Origin: Klebsiella electrica
GTDB taxonomy: Bacteria; Pseudomonadota; Gammaproteobacteria; Enterobacterales; Enterobacteriaceae
Reading direction: 5' to 3'
NCBI RefSeq assembly: GCF_006711645.1
Contig: NZ_CP041247.1
Location: 496,001-560,000 of the forward strand
DNA: 64,000 bases
In this document: piece by piece, positions 55,409 to 64,000 of the stretch
Layout: each line of letters starts with the position of its first letter
Numbering within the stretch: position 1 is the stretch's first letter
Translations under genes and position numbers: made by a program
The notes under the pieces: model-generated
What the model was told of the DNA's origin: nothing
The model's database searches: none
The model's input: the letters and a program-made list of their open reading frames with translations, nothing else

Positions 55409-55795
55409 CTATTCGCCAAAGGCGTTTTTCAGCCATTGGATGTCGTTTCCGGTGAAGGCTACCACATCGAAACGGCAATCCACAGTGTCAAAGCTCCCAT
55501 TCTGTCGGGAGAGCCACAGGCGAGCAGCCTGGAGGAGTCTTTGTTGTTTTTTTTGCGTGACGCTGGAGGCGGCATCTCCGTAGCTTGCGCTGCGCCGATA
55601 GCGCACCTCCACAAAAACGGTTACCGCGCCATCGCGCATGATGAGGTCAATTTCGCCACCTCGCTCACGAGCGTTGGCGGCGATAAAACGCAGACCCTGG
55701 CTTTCCAGCCACCGGCGAGCCTGGTTTTCCCAGGCATCTCCGGTCTGTTTGGTTAGTTGGCGGCGACAATCTGTCCGCGCTGGTACTTGAGCCAT
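55409..55795 (-). CDS. yraN: Endonuclease-fold protein YraN (UPF0102)
   Basis: This is a 128-residue protein of the UPF0102 family with a restriction-endonuclease-like fold. The motif [22 protein letters not shown] holds the conserved E-D-ExK residues. Its substrate is unknown; a DNA-processing role is inferred from family fold. It overlaps the lpoA 3' end by 43 bp. Confidence 0.93.
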   Translation of the reverse strand: MAQVPARTDCRRQLTKQTGDAWENQARRWLESQGLRFIAANARERGGEIDLIMRDGAVTVFVEVRYRRSASYGDAASSVTQKKQQRLLQAARLWLSRQNGSFDTVDCRFDVVAFTGNDIQWLKNAFGE

Positions 55796-57861
55796 GACAA
55801 TTTCCTGTTGATCACGCAGTCCTGCGTGGCCGTCAAATCGCCGGTGTTACCGTTCAGCTCGAAGCCCGGCGTCTGGCGCATCTGGGCGAAATGGTTGGCC
55901 AGCGACCAGGCATCCGCGCCCATCGCATACAGGCGCGCCAGCGAATAATCGTTACGCACGGCGGTGAGCGCCTGCTGCATCAGCGCCGGGTTGCTGCCGG
56001 CCAGCATCGGGATCTCACTATACTGCAAACCTTCCATCTCAAGGCGGAAATCCGGACCGGCAGTGCCCTGGGCGCTACGGGAGCTGGCGTACAGGGTGAC
56101 ATTACTCTGACTGCCGTTGCGCAGGGCGATCATGGGTTTGATATAGGCAATCTGTTCCGGCGTCGCCAGGATCCAGGCGGCATCGACGCCACCGCTACTG
56201 CTCACCGGAGCCTCTTCCGGGTTGCCGGTGGCGCTGTCAGCCGCTGACGGCAGCGTAGAAACGGGCGTTCCGCTCAGAGAGATACCGCTGTTGACGCTGG
56301 ATTTCAGCTCGGAAGTTGAGCCGAAGCGCTGCTGCAGGACGGTACCACCGCCCAGTTTTAACCACTCGTTGGCAAAGGCGCTCACTACGCGATCGCCGAG
56401 TGCGCCGCGAGGTGCCAGCAGCAGCGGCGTTTGTTTGCCCTGATCGTGAATATGACGCGCCGCGTCACGGGCTTCATCTTCCGGCGAAAGGGCGAAATAG
56501 CAAATATTGGCGCGATTTTCGACTTTCTCCGGCTGGTTCAGCGCCAGCACGTTGAGCGAGGTGTTGCTCTTGATGACATCCTCGACGTTATCTTTGAGTA
56601 GCGGGCCGACGACGAGGGTGGCGCCATCCTGCTGTACCTGCGCGAGCAACTGACTCATGGGTTGCGCGGTGGTGTCGTAAATTTTCAGTTCAGCCGCAGG
56701 ATTGGCCGGGGCCGTGGCAACCGTCTGGGCCTGCGGGGCGGTGACCGCGGGTTGAGCGCTCGTCGTGCCAGTATTGCTGGTGGCTGGCTGATTCGGCGCC
56801 ACGGCGGCCTGAGCGGCGGTCGGTGCCGTCACCGGAGCCGGTGCCCGATCGGCTGCCGGCGCCTGCACAGGAGTCGGCGTGGTATTGGCCGAGGTCAGGT
56901 CGCCTACTTCCGCCTGCGAAGGGCTCACGACGTCGCTACTGGCGACACTGGCGGCCTGCGCAACCTGGGCAGGAACGGCGCTTCCGGCAACGGTCGGCGC
57001 GCCATTTTTCGCTGCTTCAAATCCCTGCTGAATGGTACGGCCGAAGACGGCGGCCTGGCCGTTGAGCGGCAGCAGGAGCGCAATCTTATTGGTTGAAGCC
57101 GGTTTATAATTTTGCATATTCACCAGCGCCGTTGGCAACATTTTCGCGCCAGGGTTCTGCGGATAGCGGGTTTGCCAGTCTTTCACGCCGGCTTTGAGCA
57201 GAGTGGGATCGTTGCGGTTGTCAAACCACATGTGTTGCAGATCCAGCCATCCCTGGAGCACGTTTTCATCGGCATTGATGATCAGCGCGTTAGCCTGATC
57301 CTGGGTCATTGAGGTGAGCGCTTTCCAGGTCGCGTCGATATTCTGCTGCTGTTGTTTCGGCTGACTCAGCAGCGCTTGCCGGGCGATCAGGGCGCGCAGC
57401 AGGGTAATTGACGGACGGCCCTGGCTGGCATCAATCTGCGCCTGCCAGTATCGCGGCTGCTGATTGTGCTCAAAACTGGCAGGATCGAGCTTAGCCAGCA
57501 GCGCCTGAGCGCCCTGGAAATCGTTCTGCGCCAGCTTCACTTCGACGGCCAGCAGGGATTGTTCGCGGGTCTGGGTGCTGTTGAGATTAGACGGCAGCTG
57601 GTTGAACAGATCGATGGCCTGCTGTTTTTTGCCTTCCTGCAACAGTGCACGAATGGCGAGTAATTGCCAGTTGGTCTTGCTATCATTCGAACTTTGCTGC
57701 ATTTGCTGGAGGTAGTAACTGGAATCTGCCTGTGCCGTACCCTGTAAAAACGCCGTGCTTTGATCCGGGGTATGGGTGCCGCAGCCAGCGAAGATCAATG
57801 CAGCCAGCAGTACGGGCAGACAACGCGCGGGTTTAGAACGAAGAAATGTTGACGGTACCAT
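55753..57861 (-). CDS. lpoA: PBP1A activator lipoprotein LpoA
   Basis: This 702-residue outer-membrane lipoprotein reaches through the periplasm to activate PBP1A. The lipobox is IFAGC at about residues 23-27 after [14 protein letters not shown]. An N-terminal TPR-like helical domain (~28-260) precedes a periplasmic binding protein-like domain from about 270. A linker of about 100 residues rich in Ala, Pro, Thr and Val is inserted at about 310-410, longer than in E. coli (678 residues in total). It is divergent from rsmI. Confidence 0.95.
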   Translation of the reverse strand: MVPSTFLRSKPARCLPVLLAALIFAGCGTHTPDQSTAFLQGTAQADSSYYLQQMQQSSNDSKTNWQLLAIRALLQEGKKQQAIDLFNQLPSNLNSTQTREQSLLAVEVKLAQNDFQGAQALLAKLDPASFEHNQQPRYWQAQIDASQGRPSITLLRALIARQALLSQPKQQQQNIDATWKALTSMTQDQANALIINADENVLQGWLDLQHMWFDNRNDPTLLKAGVKDWQTRYPQNPGAKMLPTALVNMQNYKPASTNKIALLLPLNGQAAVFGRTIQQGFEAAKNGAPTVAGSAVPAQVAQAASVASSDVVSPSQAEVGDLTSANTTPTPVQAPAADRAPAPVTAPTAAQAAVAPNQPATSNTGTTSAQPAVTAPQAQTVATAPANPAAELKIYDTTAQPMSQLLAQVQQDGATLVVGPLLKDNVEDVIKSNTSLNVLALNQPEKVENRANICYFALSPEDEARDAARHIHDQGKQTPLLLAPRGALGDRVVSAFANEWLKLGGGTVLQQRFGSTSELKSSVNSGISLSGTPVSTLPSAADSATGNPEEAPVSSSGGVDAAWILATPEQIAYIKPMIALRNGSQSNVTLYASSRSAQGTAGPDFRLEMEGLQYSEIPMLAGSNPALMQQALTAVRNDYSLARLYAMGADAWSLANHFAQMRQTPGFELNGNTGDLTATQDCVINRKLSWLKYQRGQIVAAN

Positions 57862-57924
57862 ATGTATCCAGTGATATTTTTTTGGCTCAATGCTCAATAT
57901 TAATTCGGCAATACGGACGAGACA

Positions 57925-58785
57925 ATGAAACAACACGAATCAGCAGATAATTCTCAGGGGCAGCTCTATATTGTGCCCACTCCGATCGGAAATCTGTCTG
58001 ATATCACGCAGCGTGCCCTGGAAGTGCTACAAGCCGTTGATTTAGTTGCTGCGGAAGATACCCGCCACACCGGTTTGCTGCTCCAGCATTTTGCGATTAA
58101 CGCCCGTTTATTTGCGCTGCACGACCACAATGAACAGCAAAAAGCTGAAACACTTCTGGCGAAATTAAAAGACGGGCAGAACATTGCGCTGGTGTCTGAC
58201 GCCGGGACACCGCTGATCAACGATCCTGGCTATCACCTGGTACGGGCCTGTCGCGAAGCGAATATCCGCGTGGTGCCGCTTCCGGGCCCCTGTGCCGCCA
58301 TTGCGGCGTTAAGCGCGGCGGGCTTGCCTTCCGATCGTTTCTGCTACGAAGGTTTTCTGCCGGCAAAATCGAAAGGTCGCCGCGATACCCTGAAGGCGCT
58401 GGAAGAAGAGCCGCGCACGATTATCTTTTACGAATCAACCCACCGCCTGCTGGAAAGCCTGGAAGATATCTGCACGGTGCTGGGAGAATCCCGCTACGTG
58501 GTGCTGGCGCGTGAGCTGACCAAAACCTGGGAATCCATTCACGGCGCGCCCATTGGCGAGTTGCTGGCGTGGGTGAAAGAAGATGAGAACCGACGTAAAG
58601 GCGAGATGGTGCTGATCGTCGAAGGGTTTAAAGCGCAGGAAGAGGCCCTGCCGGCAGTCGCGCTGCGCACGCTGGCCCTGCTGCAGGCGGAACTGCCGCT
58701 GAAAAAAGCCTCTGCGCTGGCCGCGGAAATTCACGGCGTGAAAAAAAATGCGCTGTATAAATATGCCCTGGAGCAGCAGGGATAA
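57925..58785 (+). CDS. rsmI: 16S rRNA C1402 2'-O-methyltransferase RsmI
   Basis: This is a 286-residue tetrapyrrole-methylase-fold enzyme that 2'-O-methylates C1402 in the ribosomal P site. Motifs [26 protein letters not shown] and [12 protein letters not shown] are diagnostic. It starts 63 bp from lpoA, which is divergent, and ends just before the convergent glycosidase gene. Confidence 0.97.
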   Translation: MKQHESADNSQGQLYIVPTPIGNLSDITQRALEVLQAVDLVAAEDTRHTGLLLQHFAINARLFALHDHNEQQKAETLLAKLKDGQNIALVSDAGTPLINDPGYHLVRACREANIRVVPLPGPCAAIAALSAAGLPSDRFCYEGFLPAKSKGRRDTLKALEEEPRTIIFYESTHRLLESLEDICTVLGESRYVVLARELTKTWESIHGAPIGELLAWVKEDENRRKGEMVLIVEGFKAQEEALPAVALRTLALLQAELPLKKASALAAEIHGVKKNALYKYALEQQG

Positions 58786-58791
58786 GAGACA

Positions 58792-58810
58792 GGCCCGGGA
58801 ACTCCGGGCC
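58792..58810. terminator. Hairpin between convergent rsmI and the GH36-like gene
   Basis: GGCCCGG pairs with CCGGGCC around a 5-nt loop. No strong T tract follows on either strand, so termination strength is uncertain. Confidence 0.5.
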
Positions 58811-58817
58811 ATCGATC

Positions 58818-60707
58818 TTATTGGGTCGGCGTGGCTTCAAAAACCAGCGTTTGCAGCGGCTGTAGCGTAATCACCACGGCGTCCTGATATTGCTCCGGAA
58901 CCGTTGGGTTACTGCCGTAGCGAGCGGTCAGGGTGAACCGGGTTGCTTCGCCCTGAGGAATTTCAAACTCTTTTTTCAGGTTCAGGTAGTAACTTTGCGC
59001 TTTATCAGCAGGGTTACGCAGCCCCAGTATCGCCTTGTCTTTGCTCCAGGATGCCCAGCCATATACCTCAAGCGCCGTCGGATCGCCGCCGACCCAGTGT
59101 GTATCCACCAGTACGCGGGCATTCTCACGCGACCATTTTGCCGCCTCTGCCAGAACGTCCCACTTGGCTTTGTTCAACATGGACGGCGTGATGTAAAGCT
59201 CTTGTAGCTGGGTTCCCGTGGCGAAATAGCTCCACACCTGATCGGCAAAATCGCTGTCGGTCTGCACTTTTTCCAGTCCGTAATAGGCATTCTCTGCACT
59301 GACAATGCCATGATACATCAAGGAATTAAGCGGGAATAACGGCCCCTTACGCACGATCGAGCGCCAGGTTTCCGCGTCGCGATAGGTCATCCACTGCTGT
59401 ACCGGCGTTCCGGGACCGTACAGATTGATATCATCGCCCTGACGCCAGATTGAATCAGCGTAGAACAGCCACGACGGGCTGGCATCGGTGCCGGTCGTCA
59501 GGTTGATAAACAGGTTCGGGTTGGCGCTACGCATGTTGTGCAGCAGGGCGATGGAGGCATCGAAATCGGAAGCAAACGGGCTACCCTGAATATGCGAGTT
59601 GGCGTTGCCCATGCCGTCCAGTTTGAAGGAGGTGATGTGTTCGTTCTTAATCAGACGGGCGATCTGTTCATTGAAGTTCTTGAAATAACGAGGCCCGGAG
59701 AGCGCAAATTTACCGTCGACCGTTTCAAAACCATACTCTTTGGCATGAGAGACGCGAATATCGCGCGGTTTATTGTAACCGCCCCACGGCGAGAGCCATA
59801 AACCAACCGAACTATGCAGGCTGTCCGCTTTCTCCCTGACCTTACTGAAACCCTGGCTGAATGCCGGGCCAAATAACCATCTGCCGGTACGATCGTCCCA
59901 GCCATCATCCAGCAGGAAAGCATCGAGAGGTACGCCGCGGCCGGTAATAAATGCCTTATCCCATTCATCCATACGCCCCAGCACGTCCTGCTCGGTGTAG
60001 GTGGTAAAGAAGCCGATGTCCATCCAGCTATTGTAGTGGAGGTAGGGTTTATAAGGGCGCGGGCGAACGGCATTGATAAACTGGTTAACGCTGCGGCGCA
60101 GCTGGCTGGTTTCTGCCACGGTGCCAAACCAGGTGGTATAGCTCACCGGCGTTTCTGGCTGGACGGGCGTTTTAAGTTCGACGTTGAGATGGGTGGTGCC
60201 TTCATAGGCATAAGTATTGACGACAGGCTTATTCGGCAACATGAAAAACGTATCGGCAATAATCGGCGAACTGTTAATTGCGCCATCCACGTAAGGCGCC
60301 TGCGCCTGCTTTTTGGTCGGGAAGAAGGTGATTTTCGCGACATTCTGCGCTTTACCCACGGCGGCAAGGGTGTAATCGATACTGGCGTACTTGCCTTTCA
60401 GCAAATTCAGCGTCATGGTCACGTTGAAATCAGGGTGAGCGTACTCCACCACCAGCGCATTCTCTTTTTTCTCAACGTGTCTGATTTTAAAGTCGGCCGC
60501 ATGGATAACGGTCTCGTCCGGCAGCGTCAGAAAGAATGGCTCCTGAGGCGACAGCTGATGGCCGGAATGGGTATCTTTAACCACCACAGCCGAGCTGGCA
60601 TCATCGAATGAGAAAGCCATACTGTCGTTATTCAGGGCATAGTTCGCCGCAAAGGCGCTTTGTGAAATAAACAGGGCGAGCAACGAAACATTGAGCGCTT
60701 TTTTCAT
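58818..60707 (-). CDS. Secreted GH36-like glycosidase, probable alpha-N-acetylgalactosaminidase
   Basis: This is a 629-residue protein with a clear signal peptide (MKKALNVSLLALFISQSAFA, cleavage before ANYA), so it is periplasmic or secreted. An N-terminal beta-sandwich (~25-230) precedes a TIM barrel and a C-terminal beta domain. GH-D clan-like signatures are LLDDGW at 265-270, Asp364 in KLDG (likely nucleophile) and WRQGDD with Asp425/426 (likely acid/base). Length and layout resemble GH36 bacterial alpha-GalNAc-ases. It lies 94 bp downstream of kbaY on the same strand, which suggests GalNAc release for this pathway. An alpha-galactosidase is the main alternative. Some relatives carry an old, misleading 'enterotoxin' label (my recollection). 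Confidence 0.75.
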   Translation of the reverse strand: MKKALNVSLLALFISQSAFAANYALNNDSMAFSFDDASSAVVVKDTHSGHQLSPQEPFFLTLPDETVIHAADFKIRHVEKKENALVVEYAHPDFNVTMTLNLLKGKYASIDYTLAAVGKAQNVAKITFFPTKKQAQAPYVDGAINSSPIIADTFFMLPNKPVVNTYAYEGTTHLNVELKTPVQPETPVSYTTWFGTVAETSQLRRSVNQFINAVRPRPYKPYLHYNSWMDIGFFTTYTEQDVLGRMDEWDKAFITGRGVPLDAFLLDDGWDDRTGRWLFGPAFSQGFSKVREKADSLHSSVGLWLSPWGGYNKPRDIRVSHAKEYGFETVDGKFALSGPRYFKNFNEQIARLIKNEHITSFKLDGMGNANSHIQGSPFASDFDASIALLHNMRSANPNLFINLTTGTDASPSWLFYADSIWRQGDDINLYGPGTPVQQWMTYRDAETWRSIVRKGPLFPLNSLMYHGIVSAENAYYGLEKVQTDSDFADQVWSYFATGTQLQELYITPSMLNKAKWDVLAEAAKWSRENARVLVDTHWVGGDPTALEVYGWASWSKDKAILGLRNPADKAQSYYLNLKKEFEIPQGEATRFTLTARYGSNPTVPEQYQDAVVITLQPLQTLVFEATPTQ

Positions 60708-60801
60708 GGGGCAGAGGTCCTTCGTTTTCGTTTTATCAGCGTTATCCTGTCGGGAATAACGCTGTGGGACAGAGGCGTATCATGACCGCCTGCGAAAGCG
60801 A

Positions 60802-61686
<885 letters not shown>

Positions 61687-62844
61687 TCAAGCATTCCAGG
61701 GGTGAATGACGACACCCTGCACCACGCGGTTAACCGTACCGCTGGCGGAAGGGGTATCCGGCGTATTGCCAACGCGGATAGATTGTGCGAGCGCAAATGT
61801 CTGGGCGTACATCAGAAAGCAGAACGCCTGCTCAACATCGCTGAAGACGCGGGAAGCCGACGGTAAAAGGATGTGTGGGCCAGCTTTGACAGCGGCAGCG
61901 CTTTCGGCGGCTATCGCCACCACGCGCATGGCCTGGTTGTCGCGACGCAGTTCGGCCAGTAGATCGAGATCGTACTGACGGGTATAGGGATGGCTGGACA
62001 CCATCACCACCACCAGCGTTTCACTATCCACCAGCGATTTAGGGCCGTGGCGGAAGCCGACCGGAGAGTCATAAAATGCCGCCAGTTTGCCGGCGGTCAG
62101 CTCCAGGACCTTGAGGGCCGATTCACGCGCCGCGCCCTGTAATCCGCCGCTGCCAAGATAGACGATCCGTTTCCACGGCTCATCACCAAATACACCATCG
62201 CTAAAATCACCCAGCGACGTGAGGATCGTTTGGCAACGATCCGCCACGTCACGGAAGGTTTTGCTGTTGATCTTCTCCGGTGCGAATACCGCAAGGCAGC
62301 TTGCCATCATGGTGGTGATACTGCTGGTCATTGCGAAGCCGCGGTCGTGTGTTTCTGCCGGCATCAATAGCGCAAAGGCGTTATCGCTGTTCACCGCATT
62401 TTGGTACAGGTTGCCGGCTTCATTACAGGTAATCGACAGGTGGTAGCATTCCGGTACGAACTGATTGGCCAGCTCAACGGCGGCGACGCTCTCCGGGCTA
62501 TTGCCGGAGCGGGCGAAGGAGACCAGCAGCAGCGGATGCGCGGCGTTAAAGTAGTCCATGGGGTTGCTGACCAGGTCAGTGGTCGGGATCGCGCTGATAT
62601 TTTTTCCGCTCTGGCGCGACAGCCAGGGCGCGATGATCTCGCCGATAAAGGCAGAAGTGCCAGCACCAGTCAGGACAATCCGCAGATCGTTTTTCCGCAG
62701 CAGCGGGGCGAGGAAGCTGTCGATCGTTGCACGATTATTGTCGATGTTGTTGAGTGAGCGAAGCCAACAGGAGGGCTGTTGACGAATCTCTGCTTCAGTC
62801 CAGGTGCCAGTCGAGGCACAGGCGGCGGTATAGGTTTCAGGCAT
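61687..62844 (-). CDS. agaS: Galactosamine-6-phosphate deaminase/isomerase AgaS
   Basis: This is a 385-residue protein with two SIS domains. It converts galactosamine 6-phosphate to tagatose 6-phosphate with loss of ammonia, the step before phosphorylation and KbaY. SIS motifs are RIVLTGAGTSAFIGEI and VSFARSGNSPESVAAVEL. kbaY follows after 12 bp. The upstream gap holds AgaR-type operator cores, so it probably starts a transcript of its own (agaS-kbaY, perhaps with the glycosidase gene). Confidence 0.94.
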   Translation of the reverse strand: MPETYTAACASTGTWTEAEIRQQPSCWLRSLNNIDNNRATIDSFLAPLLRKNDLRIVLTGAGTSAFIGEIIAPWLSRQSGKNISAIPTTDLVSNPMDYFNAAHPLLLVSFARSGNSPESVAAVELANQFVPECYHLSITCNEAGNLYQNAVNSDNAFALLMPAETHDRGFAMTSSITTMMASCLAVFAPEKINSKTFRDVADRCQTILTSLGDFSDGVFGDEPWKRIVYLGSGGLQGAARESALKVLELTAGKLAAFYDSPVGFRHGPKSLVDSETLVVVMVSSHPYTRQYDLDLLAELRRDNQAMRVVAIAAESAAAVKAGPHILLPSASRVFSDVEQAFCFLMYAQTFALAQSIRVGNTPDTPSASGTVNRVVQGVVIHPWNA

Positions 62845-62901
62845 AACTCGGTCCTTAGTCGTGTGAATTCCACATCAGACGCTGGCAAAAATGTCGCTAT
62901 C

Positions 62902-62915
62902 TTTCGTTTCGTTTC
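62902..62915 (+). promoter_or_regulatory. AgaR operator core 1 upstream of agaS
   Basis: TTTCGTTTCGTTTC matches all 14 positions of the AgaR core TTTCRTTTYRTTTY as I remember it from E. coli work. It lies 58-71 bp upstream of the agaS start. AgaR is a DeoR-type repressor of GalNAc and galactosamine genes. Confidence 0.75.
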
Positions 62916-62950
62916 ACTTATTCATGTGGTCAGTTAGATAAAATCTATAG

Positions 62951-62975
62951 GAAAGAAATCGAAAGTTCAACGAAA
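62951..62975 (-). promoter_or_regulatory. Degenerate AgaR-like cores upstream of agaS
   Basis: Two overlapping matches on the minus strand, 62951-62964 (12 of 14) and 62962-62975 (11 of 14), lie between the two perfect cores. Such phased GAAA tracts are consistent with a cooperative operator, but they could be simple AT-rich background. Confidence 0.45.
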
Positions 62976-62982
62976 GCAGTTG

Positions 62983-62996
62983 GAAATAAAACGAAA
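62983..62996 (-). promoter_or_regulatory. AgaR operator core 2 upstream of agaS
   Basis: GAAATAAAACGAAA is, on the minus strand, a 14-of-14 match to the AgaR core TTTCRTTTYRTTTY. It is in the opposite orientation to core 1, with 67 bp between the two. Confidence 0.72.
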
Positions 62997-63143
62997 ACTG
63001 TGACCTTTAAGAGAATTTTGTTTTTAACACTATGATAAATAATGTTTTATTTAATTTTATTATCTGTTTGTCGCTATTTTAGAAAGAAAAGGAAAGGCCT
63101 TTCGGCACCAGGTCGAAGGCCAATGTGATGCATAACGAAAGGA

Positions 63144-64000
63144 TTAAAGAGGGAGAGCCTGTCCCTGAACCCAGATCTTTTGCAGATGCAGGTTGTCATC
63201 CAGCGCAATAACGTTCGCGCACTTTCCCGTCCGCAGCGATCCCAGCCGATCGTCGATACCCAACAGACGAGCAGGGTGGAGCGATGCCATATGAATGGCC
63301 TCTTCTGGCGCGGCCCCTGCTTGTTCAACCATGTTGCGAACGGCGGCATCAAGAGAGAGCGTGCTGCCCGCGAGGCCACCGGCAGCGGTACGTACGATGC
63401 CCTTACGCATTTCTACCTCTTCGCCGCACAGCGAATAGTGGCCATCCGGCATGCCAGCTGCCCGCATCGCATCGGTGATCAGGACCAGCCTCTCTTTGGC
63501 GCAGCGGCAACACAATTGCATGGCGGCAGGGTGGACATGATGGCCATCGGCGATAAGTTCCAGCCATGCGTGCCGGCTGGTTAACCCGGCACCGACCATC
63601 CCAGGCTCCCGATGATGTAATCCGCTCATGCCGTTGTAGCAATGCACCAGCCCATCGGCGCCTGCGGTAAATGCCGCTTGGGTCTGTGCATAGGTAGCGG
63701 CGCTATGGCCCAGCATGACGCGGATACCCTGCTGTTTAAGATGGTGAATCGCCCGTATGGCATCCGCTTTTTCCGGCGCCAGGGCCACGACCCGCAGCGT
63801 TTTCCGGGAGCGAGCAATCAACGTATCCAGCTCGGCGATATCCAGTTCACGGAACAACTCAGGGGGATGGGCGCCTTTATTCTCTGGCGTGAAATAGGGG
63901 CCTTCAAGATAGCTCCCCAGTACCAGGGCGCCGGGGCCGCCGGAAAGCGTGCGCCGGGCGATACGTTCCAGCGCACGGTGGATGGCCTGCAACGGCGCGG
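63144..64000 (-). CDS. agaA: N-acetylgalactosamine-6-phosphate deacetylase AgaA, 3' part
   Basis: This is the C-terminal ~285 residues of an amidohydrolase-superfamily deacetylase that converts GalNAc-6-phosphate to galactosamine 6-phosphate. The frame runs off the window end, so the ATG at 63992 is probably internal; full-length relatives have about 380 residues. Active-site segments are SYLEGPYFTPENKGAH, MLGHSAATYAQT, CYNGMSG and ITDAMRAAG. NagA is the close paralogue, and assignment to AgaA rests on the neighbouring agaS and kbaY. The 299-bp gap to agaS holds operators and no gene. Confidence 0.9.
   Translation of the reverse strand, partial: APLQAIHRALERIARRTLSGGPGALVLGSYLEGPYFTPENKGAHPPELFRELDIAELDTLIARSRKTLRVVALAPEKADAIRAIHHLKQQGIRVMLGHSAATYAQTQAAFTAGADGLVHCYNGMSGLHHREPGMVGAGLTSRHAWLELIADGHHVHPAAMQLCCRCAKERLVLITDAMRAAGMPDGHYSLCGEEVEMRKGIVRTAAGGLAGSTLSLDAAVRNMVEQAGAAPEEAIHMASLHPARLLGIDDRLGSLRTGKCANVIALDDNLHLQKIWVQGQALPL

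Noticed and set aside
62996..63015. A CRP site (AACTGTGACCTTTAAGAG region) upstream of agaS
   Set aside because: Only one half (TGTGA) fits. The other half lacks TCACA, so I do not list it as a feature.

Overview
The window is chromosomal DNA of an enterobacterium (family Enterobacteriaceae). Almost every protein is recognisable as a close homologue of an Escherichia coli K-12 protein, and the gene order follows the K-12 stretch from yhcC-arcB to yraL and the aga cluster, read in the opposite direction to the K-12 map. It is not K-12: yhbO and yhbX are absent at their expected places, the intergenic repeats differ, and a periplasmic glycosidase gene sits where agaBCDI would follow kbaY. A Citrobacter/Enterobacter/Klebsiella-type genome is plausible, but the genus cannot be fixed from sequence reading alone.

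Layout. 1-4.7 kb: end of yhcC, the redox sensor kinase arcB, elbB and mtgA. 4.7-12.6 kb (minus strand): the rpoN region, with yrbG, kdsD, kdsC, lptC, lptA, lptB, rpoN, hpf, ptsN, rapZ and ptsO, joining LPS precursor synthesis, LPS transport, sigma-54 and the nitrogen PTS. 12.8-17.7 kb: the mlaFEDCB lipid-transport operon, ibaG and murA. 17.7-24.5 kb: sfsB, ispB, rplU-rpmA-yhbE-obgE, dacB and greA. 24.7-30.8 kb: yhbY, rlmE-ftsH, folP-glmM, secG and tRNA-Leu(GAG). 31.1-33 kb: argG, then initiator tRNA metY. 33.2-45.3 kb: the rimP-nusA-infB-rbfA-truB-rpsO-pnp translation and RNA-decay superoperon, nlpI, the tiny gene yrbN and deaD. 45.5-53.8 kb: mtr, yhbW, the anaerobic ubiquinone genes ubiV-ubiU/ubiT, yhbS, yhbQ, yhbP, yraR and yraQ. 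54-58.8 kb: envelope genes dolP and lpoA with diaA, yraN and rsmI. 58.8-64 kb: the aga region, comprising a GH36-like glycosidase, kbaY, agaS and a partial agaA.

Most of the window is conserved housekeeping DNA. The accessory signals lie in a few places. (1) The aga end holds a secreted GH36-like enzyme, predicted to be an alpha-N-acetylgalactosaminidase, next to genes that degrade GalNAc-6-phosphate, with AgaR-type operator cores upstream of agaS. Together they suggest a route from alpha-GalNAc glycans to glycolysis. (2) A 90-bp tandem array downstream of yraQ has units that each contain a decayed copy of the yraQ 3' end plus a REP-like palindrome. (3) A 19-bp direct repeat of the tRNA-Leu 3' end brackets argG, like an old integration scar. 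(4) A 133-bp inverted-repeat element between ubiV and yhbW covers the yhbW ribosome-binding region. No CRISPR array, complete insertion sequence, prophage or rRNA gene was seen.
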